From Phlebiopsis flavidoalba (Eukaryota; Basidiomycota; Agaricomycetes; Polyporales; Phanerochaetaceae): 64,000 nt of DNA. How positions within the stretch are numbered: the stretch's first letter is position 1; each line of letters opens with the position of its first letter. The position numbers and the translations under genes are program-made. This document shows, one piece after another, positions 1 to 11,389 of this stretch. The stretch lies in the NCBI GenBank assembly GCA_035772785.1, contig JAOCPU010000020.1, positions 186,001 through 250,000 of the forward strand. Direction: 5' to 3'. The notes beneath the pieces were generated by a model. That model had not been told where the DNA came from. It searched no databases and saw only the letters and a list, made by a program, of their open reading frames with translations.

Positions 1-3000
1 TTGCTTCCTCCTTCTTGCGGTTCTTGATGGTTCCGAGGTTACGCTGTGAATACACACTCTTTGCTCGTTTCTTCACCGACGGCGAGTCACGGAGACTCTG
101 CTGCATCATCCGGACGCATTCTTCCATGATGTGCATCTCTGTGAGAGGGTAAGAAATGAGAAATTCGGCAACAGTCAGCAGAGTTGTCAGCTCACGTGTG
201 CCAATCGTAGTAAAAACGGATCACACGAAAGGACAATCGCGATACTTCTGATTCTTGCAGTGTCATCCAGTGGCACTGGAAGGAGGGGACATTCGCCACC
301 AGCATAGAAGTAGTTGTTCAAGAACTGTAGGAGCGTCAAAAATGGAATGTGTAACAGCCGGAACCCGGGTATACCTTGAGCCACTTGAAAAACTATATCA
401 AACCCTCTTGTCTGTCAACGGCTTCATCTCACTGGCGACAAGTCAGACAATGGAGGGATAATTAAGCCTTCGACGACATTCAAGATCCCTCTTTCTCTTT
501 CCACACGCGCGTCATGACCATCTCCTTTGTTTGAGTCACTGAGGTATGTGTTGAGAGTAGGCAGATTGGCGTCAAAGAAGTCGAATACGGGAGTGATAGC
601 TTGTTCGATCTCAACATCAGTGAGCTCTTCCGGACGGAAACGAGGCTTCTAGCGCGGATGGCAGAGGAATTTGAACTTCCGAGTTATTGTTCCCAAAGCA
701 GAGCGGTACAGGAGCGGTGACGTTCCCGAGAGCTTTGTTGTAAATCAATGCTCAGAGTACCACTCTTTGTCAGGGACTTGAGGACAGGGCGAGAAATGTT
801 CCTGTCGGAATAGAACGGAGTGATTCTGGAACAAAAGTTAGATCTCGAAACTGCGCTATGATAAAACGCTCTTACCTTGTCAATGAAAACTCGCACCATG
901 TCACTCTCGGCTCGCTTTCAGAGACCGGAAAGCGCGGCGAAGTAGTAACTGTTGGTCGTCCTTAGCTCATCTCCTCCAATTACTGATTCGTAGAAGGATG
1001 CGACTTGCGAGTCCAATCGAGCCATAGGTCATGAGTTAGGAGTCCCATATCGTCGTGGATCTAGACAGATATACGCCCGTCCCACGGTTGTCGTTGCTTT
1101 CCGACAGCGGGCGCGATCTCGAAACGCTTAAACCATCAGCCCACAAGGGTTTATCACGGAGATGTCAAACGTTTCCTCCCCTAGAGCGTACGTTAGCTTG
1201 TCAGCCGAGAGGTGTGAATAACGACAAAAGCACATCGTGGGAGATAGATGTTCATATATTGTCCTAGTCTTAGCGAGGGGCGACATACCTTCGCTCATCG
1301 TGAGGGTTGGACATATAAAGGTATCCAGCCTCGGAGAGGACCGGGCTGCTATCGAGCGGCACACAACGCTTTCGGCGAGGACAATCTCTGACAGTGAACA
1401 GGAAACCGTGTGGAAGCTTGTTTCTCCTTCTCGGGTACAGGAGGCAGTGCCTGCGCCAATATTTCCGTCTTCGTGGTCGGCCTGAATCTGTGCGTACATA
1501 TTGTCAAGCAGTCGCCTTGCTGCGTCCGATGTTATTCAACTTGACGCAAGACTCAGGCTGGAAGGTGAAAGGCCTCCAGCTTCTGTCGTTCAGACGTTTG
1601 CCAGCTGCTTGGCTTTCTCCAGCCAAGCTGAATGACTTCTGTGGTTGTAGCATTAGTCCGCTGTCGCGGGAAACGTGTCTCTGCCATGAAAGAGCTCTTT
1701 CCATGCTACGGACAGTAATGTTCAATAGCTGTGCTCGATGGTCTAGTGGCACATTAGTCTATACAAGTTCAAAGTGTGCGAGTTGTCAGAATTCCCAGGT
1801 CCTTGGATTGGGCTTCGTGAAGAATGCGGCGCGCCTCTTGATACTCATCTGTTCCCACGCCAGATCCTCAAGGAAACTGTATTAGGAGACGTGCTGAAGG
1901 TGAAATCGAAGAGGTCCGATGAGAGAGGAGCTATGGGGGACCCCTGCGGGACCTTCTGCTCTAGAAATAGGGTCGTAACGTATCAGTGCCGGACAGGAGG
2001 AAGTTGGGAAGGCGACAAGTGCCGTTGTCGGCGAGCGATAGACGTGTTCGAAATGCAAGTAAGCCTACGCTTCGCCCACAACGAATAGTATTGTGTGCTC
2101 GCGTGCACAGCTCTTGTACCCACTGTGTTGTCTTTTGTTCGGTATCCAGTGAGCCACTGCAACCACTATACGGGGCTCAGAAAAATCCACCGATATCAAC
2201 ATTCGGGCGTCGCCACTTGGTTCAATCGTGTGCTGAGTCGCGGATATAGTTGGGAGGGGGGGGGGGGGAGATGCACAAGCCACTCACTTGTGTGAGCAGA
2301 AGGCTCTGTCATTTCACATCTAGAAGTGTCTTCGTGTACGTCCGATAAAAGTGGAGAACGATATCTGAATGGGAAACGTACGAGAGTGGTCCCATTCCGC
2401 GAATTTTCGAAGAGACGTTTGCTGGAGCTATCCCAAGTCCTGCAAGTACAGTGGGACTACAACTTCGATATACAGAGAAACAATGTCCGATTTGCCTGTG
2501 AATGTCAAGTGAACACCCATACGATAGCAGTTTAACTGTACCGACGTACCCCAGCAATGGCTAAGGGAATCGCTTTGTCCAGCGCCTTTGCAGCCTTTTC
2601 GACTTCATCCGTCATGAGCAGGAGGGGCAAGGCGTATATTGATACCGGCGTCGGCACCCGAATGCAATTCGCGATTTCTTTTCATCGTACCAACGACCTG
2701 CAACGGATCAGGATTTGTTTCTTGTACATCGGTCACACCAGCGCACTGATATCGATGTACATATCGCTCGACTCAGACCGGAATCGCGGGGGGGGGGGGG
2801 GGACTATCTCGAGGATATGTAGGTAGGGCTCTATTTCAGCCGTCCCGCTTCAGGTTCGGCAGAGCATTCCACACCCCACCACCCTTCCCCCCCCCTTCGC
2901 GCGTGATACCAAACAGGCTAGGAAAATGTTGAAGAGGGAGCCGTAGATCTGCGCTAGGTAGGCACACTAATGAAGAGATTAGTCTCTGATACTCCAGGAG

Positions 3001-5250
3001 AAGAATGCACCACCCACGTCCTGTGTTGGCCACTCTGGATAGCTCGATTTCATGTTGAACCTTGCCAATGGTTTGGAGCGCCTCGGGCATACACACTCGA
3101 GATGTACTTCGTTACGCTCGTATTTATAGAACGACCGTACAATATCAAAGGAAGACCGCGGCACGATAGGGTTGCCCTATCCTCCATCGTAGCGCACATT
3201 CGTTGATCAAACTCGATATGCGATGACGAGCTTGGAGAATTCACCAAGGACACTTCATCGTCATCGCCAACGGCGGGACTCAGCATTGCCACTCAAGGTC
3301 CGCGGTTTATGCAATATTCCCAGTAGCCGCTTGTAGTATTTGCGCGGATTCGGGGGGATAAATGTGAAATGATGGCCAACAGGACATCTTCATCCTCTTC
3401 AACCTCATCGCCTCAGCGCCTGCGGCCCTCGGGGTCGTTTGGTGCCAGGATATTGAGGGGGGGGGACTGGGCTGATATGGGCTGAATGTCGGCTGCTAAT
3501 TGATGGGTTTGCGTGAGGTGGGACCAACATAATATGAGGTCGCGCTGCGCGATACGGGACTATATATATGTCGACCAACTGGACGCCCCATTACACTTGC
3601 TTGCGAGGAAGGTAGGGCATCTGATGGCGTTTGACTTCGCTAGCTCGGGGTTGAATTTGTACCATCACACCATAAGCTGCGAAAGATGCGACGTCTCGAG
3701 TGTGCGCCTATGTTGCCAAGGCGGCTTCACTGTCAAAATCCTCTCGACGACGGGAAAAGGGCTCGCCAGCATTGATATTCTTTAAACATGTCTAAAATGA
3801 GAAGTGCGTTAGGGTCATGTAGTTTCACATGGTAAACCTAATCACCTTGAGATCTGTCAAAGCAGCCTAATTGTAACAAAAGCTTGGTTGGTCTTTCAAC
3901 TGAAACATAACATGGGCACACTTACCTTTTCATTACAAATACTTGCTAAGCTCATGCGATCTCCCGCTGAACCTCTTCAGGTGGTATTTTGAAAAGCTTA
4001 GCAGCCGCAAGAACTAATGCATATCGTTGACTAGCTTGTGCTTAATCGTTTCGGGAAACCAACGAGTCTCGTGTTGACGACGAGTCGTATCAGAGTCGCT
4101 ATAGTGTTTGTCGTGGTTGATGATGGGGCGAGCTTCGCAGCGTACATGTCCAGCCTTGCAGTCAGTTCCGAAGACACATGACTGACGTATCCTCAAACAG
4201 CAGTCCCGGAGCAGTTTGATAAATTGTGCGACTGTGGTTGTTGAGTTCGACCTTCCAGCCATCGCCGGCCAGGGTAGGTTCTTTCCTCAGCACATTCGTG
4301 CGTTCGTCACCAAACATGAGGATCATTTCTTCTATCTTTCTATTCTCCTTCATTTGTCGTCGGAAGCTTTCGTCCTTGACTTGTCCATAGAAGACGGCCA
4401 TCGTCCGCCGAATTAGCTGACCAGAATACCTGTTTTCCGCAGAATGAGCTATCATTGAAGCCATACAACTAATGGTGGGACGCACGCTGGGTCCTTAACC
4501 CATTAGCAATATCCTGAAGTTTCTGCTCTAGCCACCTTCAGCAAATCCTTAGGGAATCGCACCGCCTTCGTGCCATCACGGTAGTCTTTGAAGACGTCGC
4601 CGATGAGACCGATGGATCCTGAAATAGCCCCAGAGACTCTAGACGCGTAGTCACGTTCTCGTGTAGCTCTCAGCCTGTACTTGGGCACCTGTGAGGTCTA
4701 CAGGCTTGGGTTGCATTTGGTAGCTGAAGAAGCTGCATACTTGCTCAGGGTACGTGTGGTCGCGTGATAATTTTGCATACGTACGATACGCGTAGCACGA
4801 AACTAGCCATTCGTATGAGACGAGAACAATTGCCAGTACACTACGAAGGGACGTACTTCATGAGGTCATCATCTGAGACTCGGTATTTGGACATCCGTCG
4901 CTCGTGCATAGAGCCCGCGTAGCTGCGTCTCGAGCTGGATCCATCTTTTGACATCCTCCTCGACTCATAGCGGTACCACGACGACCAGTTTATTCGGGAG
5001 ATACAGGGCAAGGGATGGACAATAGCGTGAGGCGTTATGCAGTAGCACTAGGAGCTTGATGGAGGGTAGAGGACGATGGAGCCAGCTGCAGTTGTTTCAA
5101 CAAAGCAGAAGAGTAGAGAGCAGGTATCCAGTAAGACAAGGAGCAAGACACTGCAGTTGTGCGATATTTTTTGGCCGAACCGAGTCTGAGGAGCCAACGA
5201 CAAGGCTGAGGCGGTCGATTATGACAACTTCCTTGGAACACACTGGTGTC
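1..5250 (-). CDS. MUN/C2 (Munc13/BAIAP3-like, DUF810-type) protein, 3' end beyond window
   Basis: Large fungal MUN-domain protein of the Munc13/BAIAP3 type. This family primes vesicles for SNARE-dependent fusion; the function here is inferred from family. Read on the minus strand, fragments appear in the expected order but in changing frames. They are: a Ser/Arg-rich N-terminus followed by MSKYRVSDDDLM (about 4,920-4,860); a segment with GLIGDVFKDYRDGT (about 4,610-4,560); VLRKEPTLAGDGWKVELNN (about 4,290-4,230); CVKLNNI followed by a Leu-Leu-Asp-Asn-Met-Tyr stretch (about 1,540-1,480); DVEIEQAITPVFDFFDANL with TLNTYLSDSNK (about 630-530); FLNNYFYAGGE (about 320-290); and MHIMEECVRMMQQSLRD (about 135-85). 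The last pieces match the C-terminal MUN half of the family. The start near 5,250 is uncertain. Introns and exact exon edges cannot be set because of many single-base insertions. The body between about 1.6 and 4.0 kb holds little that I can align. Confidence 0.6.
2256..2268. repeat. Poly-G tract, 13 bases
   Basis: Homopolymer inside the span of the MUN-domain gene. It is not expected in such a coding gene, so either an intron lies here or the run is an artefact. Confidence 0.8.
2788..2802. repeat. Poly-G tract, 15 bases
   Basis: Longest homopolymer in the window, also inside the span of the MUN-domain gene. A C-rich stretch lies 75 bp downstream (2,888-2,896). Confidence 0.8.
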
Positions 5251-5259
5251 GTTACGAAG

Positions 5260-6330
5260 ATGGCAATTTCGTTGTAATTATGTTGCTAACTAACTTATCT
5301 ACGAGTCTTAACAAATTAAAAACAATATTTTTGAACACATGGTCTGGATGTTCGAATTCAGACGCTGATTCTTGTTACAGTCAGTCTGGCAAATGCTGTG
5401 CTTGTGTGTCTGGCTTACCATCTCTTCCACCTTTTTGCTACGTCACATAATCGCATTCCTGATGAACCCTCCCACTCGGACTCGACGTGGACTGGTTGGC
5501 AATTACACGCCCGCAGCATTTGATTGAAGGTAATTGATCAAGCTCCTGGCAGACTGCTGCTCACTGAGGTTCTAAATCGACCTCAGTTTTGCTCTGCCGG
5601 TAGTCGGAAGTTGAGGCATGAGATCCGTGCCATAAGCAAGGCCGAAGCCTGTACGAAAAGGCCCCCAGTTTTTACGTTCGAGCTGAACGGCCCCTTTGCG
5701 CCGGCGTCGTGTTCAAGTTTGGGATTCCTACACAAACTGAAGTCCATCCGTCTTCTAGCGAACAGTCCCCTGTACACCTCCGCCTTCCCTGTTTACGCTC
5801 GGCGATCCTCGAGGGGTTTGTCTATGACGATGAGTCGCAGCTGGCTATTCAATGAACAGCGCAGAGTAGAGAACTCTGTATTCAGTACTCAATACACAGC
5901 ACGAGACAGCCCAGCGCATACTCCAGCCCTGGATACAAATCTCAATCCCAGCGATTCAAGTCAGCTTCAATGACCTAATGTTTGAGTGTCGAATTGGATC
6001 TCGGGATCAACCTAGCGAGGAAGGGAACATCTGCGCCGCTTATGCACCTTGATGGAAACAGGGTGCAAGGGTGAGACTCCTGTCAATGACCGCAAACTCT
6101 GATTCTCACGTCTATCGCTCGTAGGAGCCTCCTTAAATATCCAGTATCAACATATTCATCGACTTTACACCGTGGTACTCATGTCATGAGTCATGATATA
6201 TCATATCCGATAGTCGCCGATTTAATGTGTTCTCGATGGGCCGTACACACACACCCAGCTGACTCGGAGTGAACTCACATGCATAGCCAATGTCTATATA
6301 GCTTGTTCACACACGAAAAGACCCGCTCTC
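5260..6330. other. Intergenic stretch between the divergent MUN gene and family copy A
   Basis: No recognisable gene. The longest open stretch here (plus strand, 5,524-5,973) has no family resemblance that I can see and begins upstream of the divergent MUN gene. A TATA-like tctatata lies at about 6,292-6,300, some 40 bp before the proposed start of family copy A, and could be part of its promoter. The stretch is noisy. Confidence 0.3.
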
Positions 6331-6339
6331 GCTTCTAGC

Positions 6340-7200
6340 ATGCCCCCCTCGGTCAGCGATCTCAAGGACCCTAGCCGGAAAATCGGTCACGCCCAAACCG
6401 CTCCTGTCAAGGGTCTCGCCAATATCAGGGCTCTCTTGTCCCGTTGTATCACCTATACCGTTTACTGAGTAGCCCCCAGATATATGTTAAATATTCATTC
6501 GAATGTCTACAAATACAGCGTGCGGGTGCTAAGATCTGTCTCTCTCACTCACAGAGTCATGCTCCCACCAAGCTTCCACACTTTCTTAGACTTCAACGAC
6601 CTGTCTGTTCCAGGGATAATTGTACCCTCAGAGGGTATACGTTAGCCCCGACAGAACAGCGCGAACGGCCGTCACTGCCGATTAAATTTTCGAACAATGG
6701 GTCACTCGGCTTGCGTTTGGAAGACGCAATCAAAACCTCGCTCAATGGCCTCCAAACAGTCCCTCCACTACAGCTGAGGGATGACAACATCATGAGCCTA
6801 CGCATAACAGTACGTAGACAACGATATTACATCAGTCTTGTTGTTTTAACATAGTTAATTCAGTGGCCTGGATATGAACCATGGGTTGACCCAGCCACCT
6901 TGCCCCTACGTCGGCCAGCAGATAATACCGCTGTAGGAAGCCCATATACACCACAAGAAATAACCAAGCACATCGTGAAACGCATCTTGATGTTCTTTGT
7001 GGTAAGAAATTGCACATGACCCATCATCAGGCGTTCTCACATCACACAATCCTTTGTTTTTATTTAAGTCAATGCGCACGATAGCCAGCAAAGAACCTGC
7101 GTGGCACCCGTCGAAGATAGCTGCTCAGAACTTGTATTTGATTGAGTTACGAAATGTGGGCCCCTCGATTGGCAACCAGTCATTAGCTATGATTGTTAGA
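6340..7200 (+). CDS. Unknown IVPQ/WPGY/GSWQP family protein, copy A (frameshifted)
   Basis: Member of the repeated family seen nine times in this window; function unknown. Signatures occur in family order. IIVPQ followed by a Val-Tyr pair lies at about 6,612-6,640, split by one inserted base. NGSLGLRLEDAI lies at 6,690-6,732. After an intron ending in CAG, WPGYEPWVDPA starts at 6,864, followed by SPYTPQEITKHIVKRI, which corresponds to the Leu-Glu-Lys-Ile-Val helix of the other copies. YLIELRNV with a shifted GSWQP equivalent lies at 7,134-7,180. The ATG at 6,340, about 40 bp after a TATA-like sequence, is the best start (it begins MPPSVSDLKD). The reading frame is broken several times by single bases. 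It lies about 14 kb from the main array and on the same strand. Confidence 0.55.
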
Positions 7201-7209
7201 GCAAGGGTT

Positions 7210-8650
7210 ACACCCACTATGTCTATCTATTGATATAAATTGCTCACCTTACTAGTATAACTGCCAAAGTCGACCGTTGAACGTTGAACCTATACACGGA
7301 ATGAGTCATATTTGGCTCGCGGGGCCTCGGGGTGAGTTCAATTGGACCTGTGGAATCCTGTAGACACCCTCAGGGTCTATTGCGTCCGACAGGAGACGTT
7401 CTTTGCATATGAAGTAGCTCTTAATGACAGAGGGGATCGCCGCAATCACGCTGTCTGGACCTTACTGGGCATGTTTCCTAAGAAACCGATATCTCCCCGG
7501 AAATAACGCACATGCGGCTGCACTCAAGGAAGAGATCTATTTATCGACGCTGTCGATTTGCCTGAATGGAATCATTGACCGATGAGGCAAGGTCGCAGGT
7601 ACCGGTCTGAAGACATTCAGCTTGCATTCAGCACTCGGCCAGTATTAAACCGGGGTTTACTTTTTTAAAGACGATCATCCGCAAAGCGTAGCTAGTAGAT
7701 ACGGTATAGCTACAAAGCATCTGGCGGGTGGAGGTATCTGTGTATCGTTTTTTTTAGCAGTCGTACTCTGATTTAGAAGAATTCATCGTCAGGCCACTCA
7801 GAAGATGCATGGTATGTACTGTGTGAGGCTACGGTCTGACGACTCGGCTCGCAAGTTCATTTTCATCTGATTCGGTGTCTCGGGTGTTCATTGCACCTGC
7901 CTACACACGGGAAGAGTTTGATTAGTATCTGCTCCCCACCTGCAGGTGGCGTGCCAAGTTGCTGCTTTCTATTTGATATCACGCTGTAAACACCTTGGCG
8001 AACGAGATCGGCCTGATACAAGTTATTATCCATTGCCTCAGCCAACCAGCGGCTCGACAATAGTGTTTATTACTCTCGTATGCCGTTAGACCAGTTTGAG
8101 AACGCCTTACGCATGTACTGCACAACGAAACGTCGGTAACAGGTGGGCAGTTAATATGCAGAACGCGCGAGGGTGACATTTCCACATGGAAATCATAGAT
8201 CAATAGTTTTTGGAGACATGTCTTGATAAATTAATTTGGAGGTGAGGAATCGTAAGTACCTCTGGCTTCGAGTGCTTGAGCAAGTGAGCAAGTCGGCCAC
8301 GATCTGAGGTGTACCGGGTCCTGGTGATGGGCGCCCCCTGAGCCGTGAGATCTTGAGACCCTGGTGCAGCCCCGTGCCCACCAGTGCCCACCCATGTCTG
8401 CTCTGGTCTTAATCTGTTCGCCCTTACCGCTCCGCCGCACACGGTCTCGATGAGCAGCAAAGTGCGAGCCACACTCATCCGCATCAAACAATGCTTGGTA
8501 ACGTTCACTCGGCACCGCTGCGCGGCCAGTCACCGCATGGAACCATAACCATGCGTAGCCGTGCCTTTATGGTGTCCGCAGACCGCAGGCACCGAGGATC
8601 GTTTCATGGTTCGGTCTTATAGCAGAGTACCGGAGTTGCATCCTCGTTTC
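7210..8650. other. No recognisable gene
   Basis: Noisy sequence between family copy A and the serine hydrolase. Overlapping minus-strand open stretches at 8,193-8,533 show no family resemblance, and no RNA gene or repeat stands out. The last ~100 bp before 8,660 presumably hold the promoter and leader of the downstream secreted hydrolase. Confidence 0.3.
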
Positions 8651-8659
8651 TCGTCGGCC

Positions 8660-10792
8660 ATGATTTTCCTTCGCGTCGCGACCCCGTTCGCCCTCCTCGG
8701 ACTCGCCAGTGGGGTGGTGGAGGCCGCTCAGGTCCCCCTCAGCATACCATCCATTGCTAAAGTCACACATACGCGCACTGCTATCACACCAAAATTCTCG
8801 GCTGAGGTCGCTCGCTATCTAGCAGATAATGGAGTAGCCAGCATTGTCGGTGAGGAGTTGTATACCTCAATGGTAGCACGCGTCAAAACAGAGTTTGGGA
8901 CGTGGGGCAATCGAACAGAAGAAGGAGATGCTGCGTCAAAAGACGTGAGTTTACTTTTCTTTTTGTTTAGCTTTTCTAAACGTAAGTCTCTTAGACCCTA
9001 TTCTATATAACACGGTCTTAGGTTCGTTGCTCGAAGGCGTTCCTGTCTGCCTCTATTGGCATTCTCTCATGGACGACTTCGCTCATGGGCAAGAACGTGA
9101 CTGCACTCCCCGCTGGGCTGGAGGAGTTTACTTGGACAACAAAACTGCATGATATTCTTCCTCGGCGAAATGGAAGATGCCAGGACCCATGGGCATCGGA
9201 GGAAAGCAAAATATACGTGGACATCCTAAGACCAACGTTTCAGGCTTGCCTCGGTATGTCCTGTTAACATGCCTGGAAGGAATAACACTAATACATACGC
9301 TTCATGTAGCCATGATCTCGCATACGGCTCTCATGATACTTCAGCCGATATTGTGCACAGACTGCGGCTACTGAAGCCTACCCATCTACGAGCTCCGAGA
9401 GCACTACTACTATAATAAACCGTTTACGTCCGTTCCGTCCGTTTAAAGCGTAACAGCCAGCGCCAGCGTTGTCGCTAACTCTCATTACCCACATATGAGA
9501 TGTACGTCGTTGCGTGTGCGCATATAGTCAGCAAATACTCGGGGATGTCGTTCAACGCATATGTCAATGAACGGATCCTCAGGCCGCTCAATATGACATC
9601 GACGATACATCGAGACCCGCGATATACCATCCCACGCGTTCTTGGCGCAGGCTTTCACTGAAAATCGACGTCGCATACCTGCATGGTTTGCGGGAGATGA
9701 CGTAGCTACCGTCCTGGCCGGCGCGGGTGGCATCATCACGAATACCGTAGACATGGTAAGACTGATTATTATATGTCGGTGATTATCTCTTCTAATTCGT
9801 GACATAGACGAAGTGGCTTGCTACATGCTCATCAAACAATGGTTGTGGACCCTTACACTAACGAAGTGGTAGTGCCAAAGAATGTCGTACAAGCGGTCAC
9901 TACGGCGTATTCAATTGAGTCTCGTCAAGGGTCCTGACCGTGACACCTCAATCGGAGGTTATGTTATGGGTTGAGCCGCTTGTGCGTATAAGGAACACGA
10001 AGTGCGTTTTTCTTCTAGTCCATCTCAGAGACGTTCTAAGTCGTCCCCCAACAGTGGTTGAGCATGGCGGTGGCCTAGCTGGGTTTTTTGACCGAAACCA
10101 GGTTCCCCTCCCAAGAGATGGGTTTTGGAGTCAGTCTCATGATAGCAATGATTTCGCTGGAAGCGTACCGGCAACTGTTGAATGAGACGAATCACAGGAC
10201 GAAGTCTTAGGACTTGCCAACTCTCGGCCATGCCAATCTGGACACACCCTCTTCCACCCGCCAGCGCAGTCTCTACGCCTTGATCTCAGAAGTCTCTCTG
10301 CGCCTGTGCTGGTGGCCAGACCTTCACCAGCTAGAGAGCGCCTACTCTGGCGCTCTCGCATACGAAGGCCTCTATATCCATCCTGGCTACGGGGCCCTCA
10401 TCGTCGTCCTTTGTAGTCCGACCAACACTTCATCCTACTGCTCGATACCTTATCACTGGAATGTTCTTCGGTCAACGCGACCTCCAAGCCCGCGCTGTAC
10501 GCCTCTTGGGGACCGTGTTTGACGAAACATCTCCAACTGTTCCCTCTCTCTGGGAACGGGAGTTCGAGTTGGTTTCGTTCACTAAATCTTCCCTCATATG
10601 GATTCGGAAAAGACGAGCGTACCCTTCAAAGCGACTCTGATGCGGGGGGGAAACGTCCGTGCCGTGTTCGATGTGTGTGTTGAGGAGGGAGTGGTCAAGG
10701 GGCTGGCGCTGCCGAACGGGTTTGAACCTCGACCCGTCCCGGTGCAAAAAGGATCGCGAAGCACTAGCGCACTGCCCGTGGTACTTGGATGA
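8660..10792 (+). CDS. Secreted beta-lactamase-fold serine hydrolase (class C/esterase-like)
   Basis: Beta-lactamase/transpeptidase-like hydrolase of the fungal secreted type; the substrate cannot be told. The start at 8,660 gives a signal peptide (MIFLRVATPFALLGLASGVV, cut near VEA-AQ). After a GTGAGT intron (8,945 to about 9,021) comes the catalytic SxxK block, readable as SCSKAFLSASIGIL once one extra T is ignored (about 9,023-9,060). Then follow GKNVTALP, a Trp-Thr-Thr-Lys-Leu segment and DILPRRNG (9,085-9,175), a Val-Ser-Gly-Leu-Pro-Arg equivalent (9,235-9,255), and the ELRE..YYYNN block with the YxN motif (9,390-9,425). GAGGIITNTVDM with a Thr-Lys-Trp-Leu-Ala tail lies at 9,720-9,825, and VPKNVVQAVTTAYSIESRQ at 9,870-9,930. 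The C-terminal beta domain carries AYEGLYIHPGYG (10,360-10,395) and VPFKATLMR (10,620-10,645). All these lie in the right order over ~2.1 kb, typical of a 550-600 residue protein, but in shifting frames. It ends at a TGA near 10,792. Confidence 0.75.
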
Positions 10793-10799
10793 CAAGATC

Positions 10800-11385
10800 T
10801 AGGCCAACTGTCTACCTACTGTGTGAGGAATAATATCTCGTGACAATTATATATCGCATCCGAGCTCACAACTGTTGCACTCATTCACCTCGAGCTACTG
10901 CCAGGGCGCCTGAGAGTCGGGGGGTGGTTGGATGCCACGCGAGCATCGCATGACTATTACCCGGGAGATCGGTGTCCCGTGGAAGTCGGTGGCAATAGAC
11001 GATGGTGCACGTCAATGCCGCGCCACCTTGCAACAAGAGACGAAGTCTGGCTTACCACGGCACAAAATTTTCTACGTACCTACGAGCGGGGAGGCTTACA
11101 TCGAGTCCGCAAGAGCGCGTAACGACTAGTCTGGCCAGGTGGCTGAAGAGAGCACAGCGCGTCAGGCTCGCCAGGTTTTTCGGCTTCATTTTGCGTGTAG
11201 GGGTGGTACGTCGTGATCCTTTTTTGGCCCGGGTTCATGTCCGGATCTAGGTGTACAAAAGGCAGTGTAGCAATTGACACAGTCGCTTCAGATGTCGTCT
11301 ACATAGCTTCCTAAACGATACGAATGCTCGTCTCCGCTCCTCGAAGGATATATCTCGCATGCGGATGTTGGATCCACCGACTCCA
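10800..11385. other. Unassigned stretch between convergent genes
   Basis: Lies between the 3' ends of the plus-strand hydrolase and the minus-strand DUF1365 gene. It has several overlapping short open stretches on both strands (for example 10,932-11,129 plus and 11,080-11,280 minus), none of which I recognise. No RNA gene or repeat is visible. Confidence 0.25.
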
Positions 11386-11389
11386 CGCT

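Noticed and set aside
2788..2802. Poly-G run as G-quadruplex or telomere-like repeat
   Set aside because: It is a pure homopolymer without the spacing of a quadruplex or a telomere unit, and similar runs occur only in error-rich sequence.
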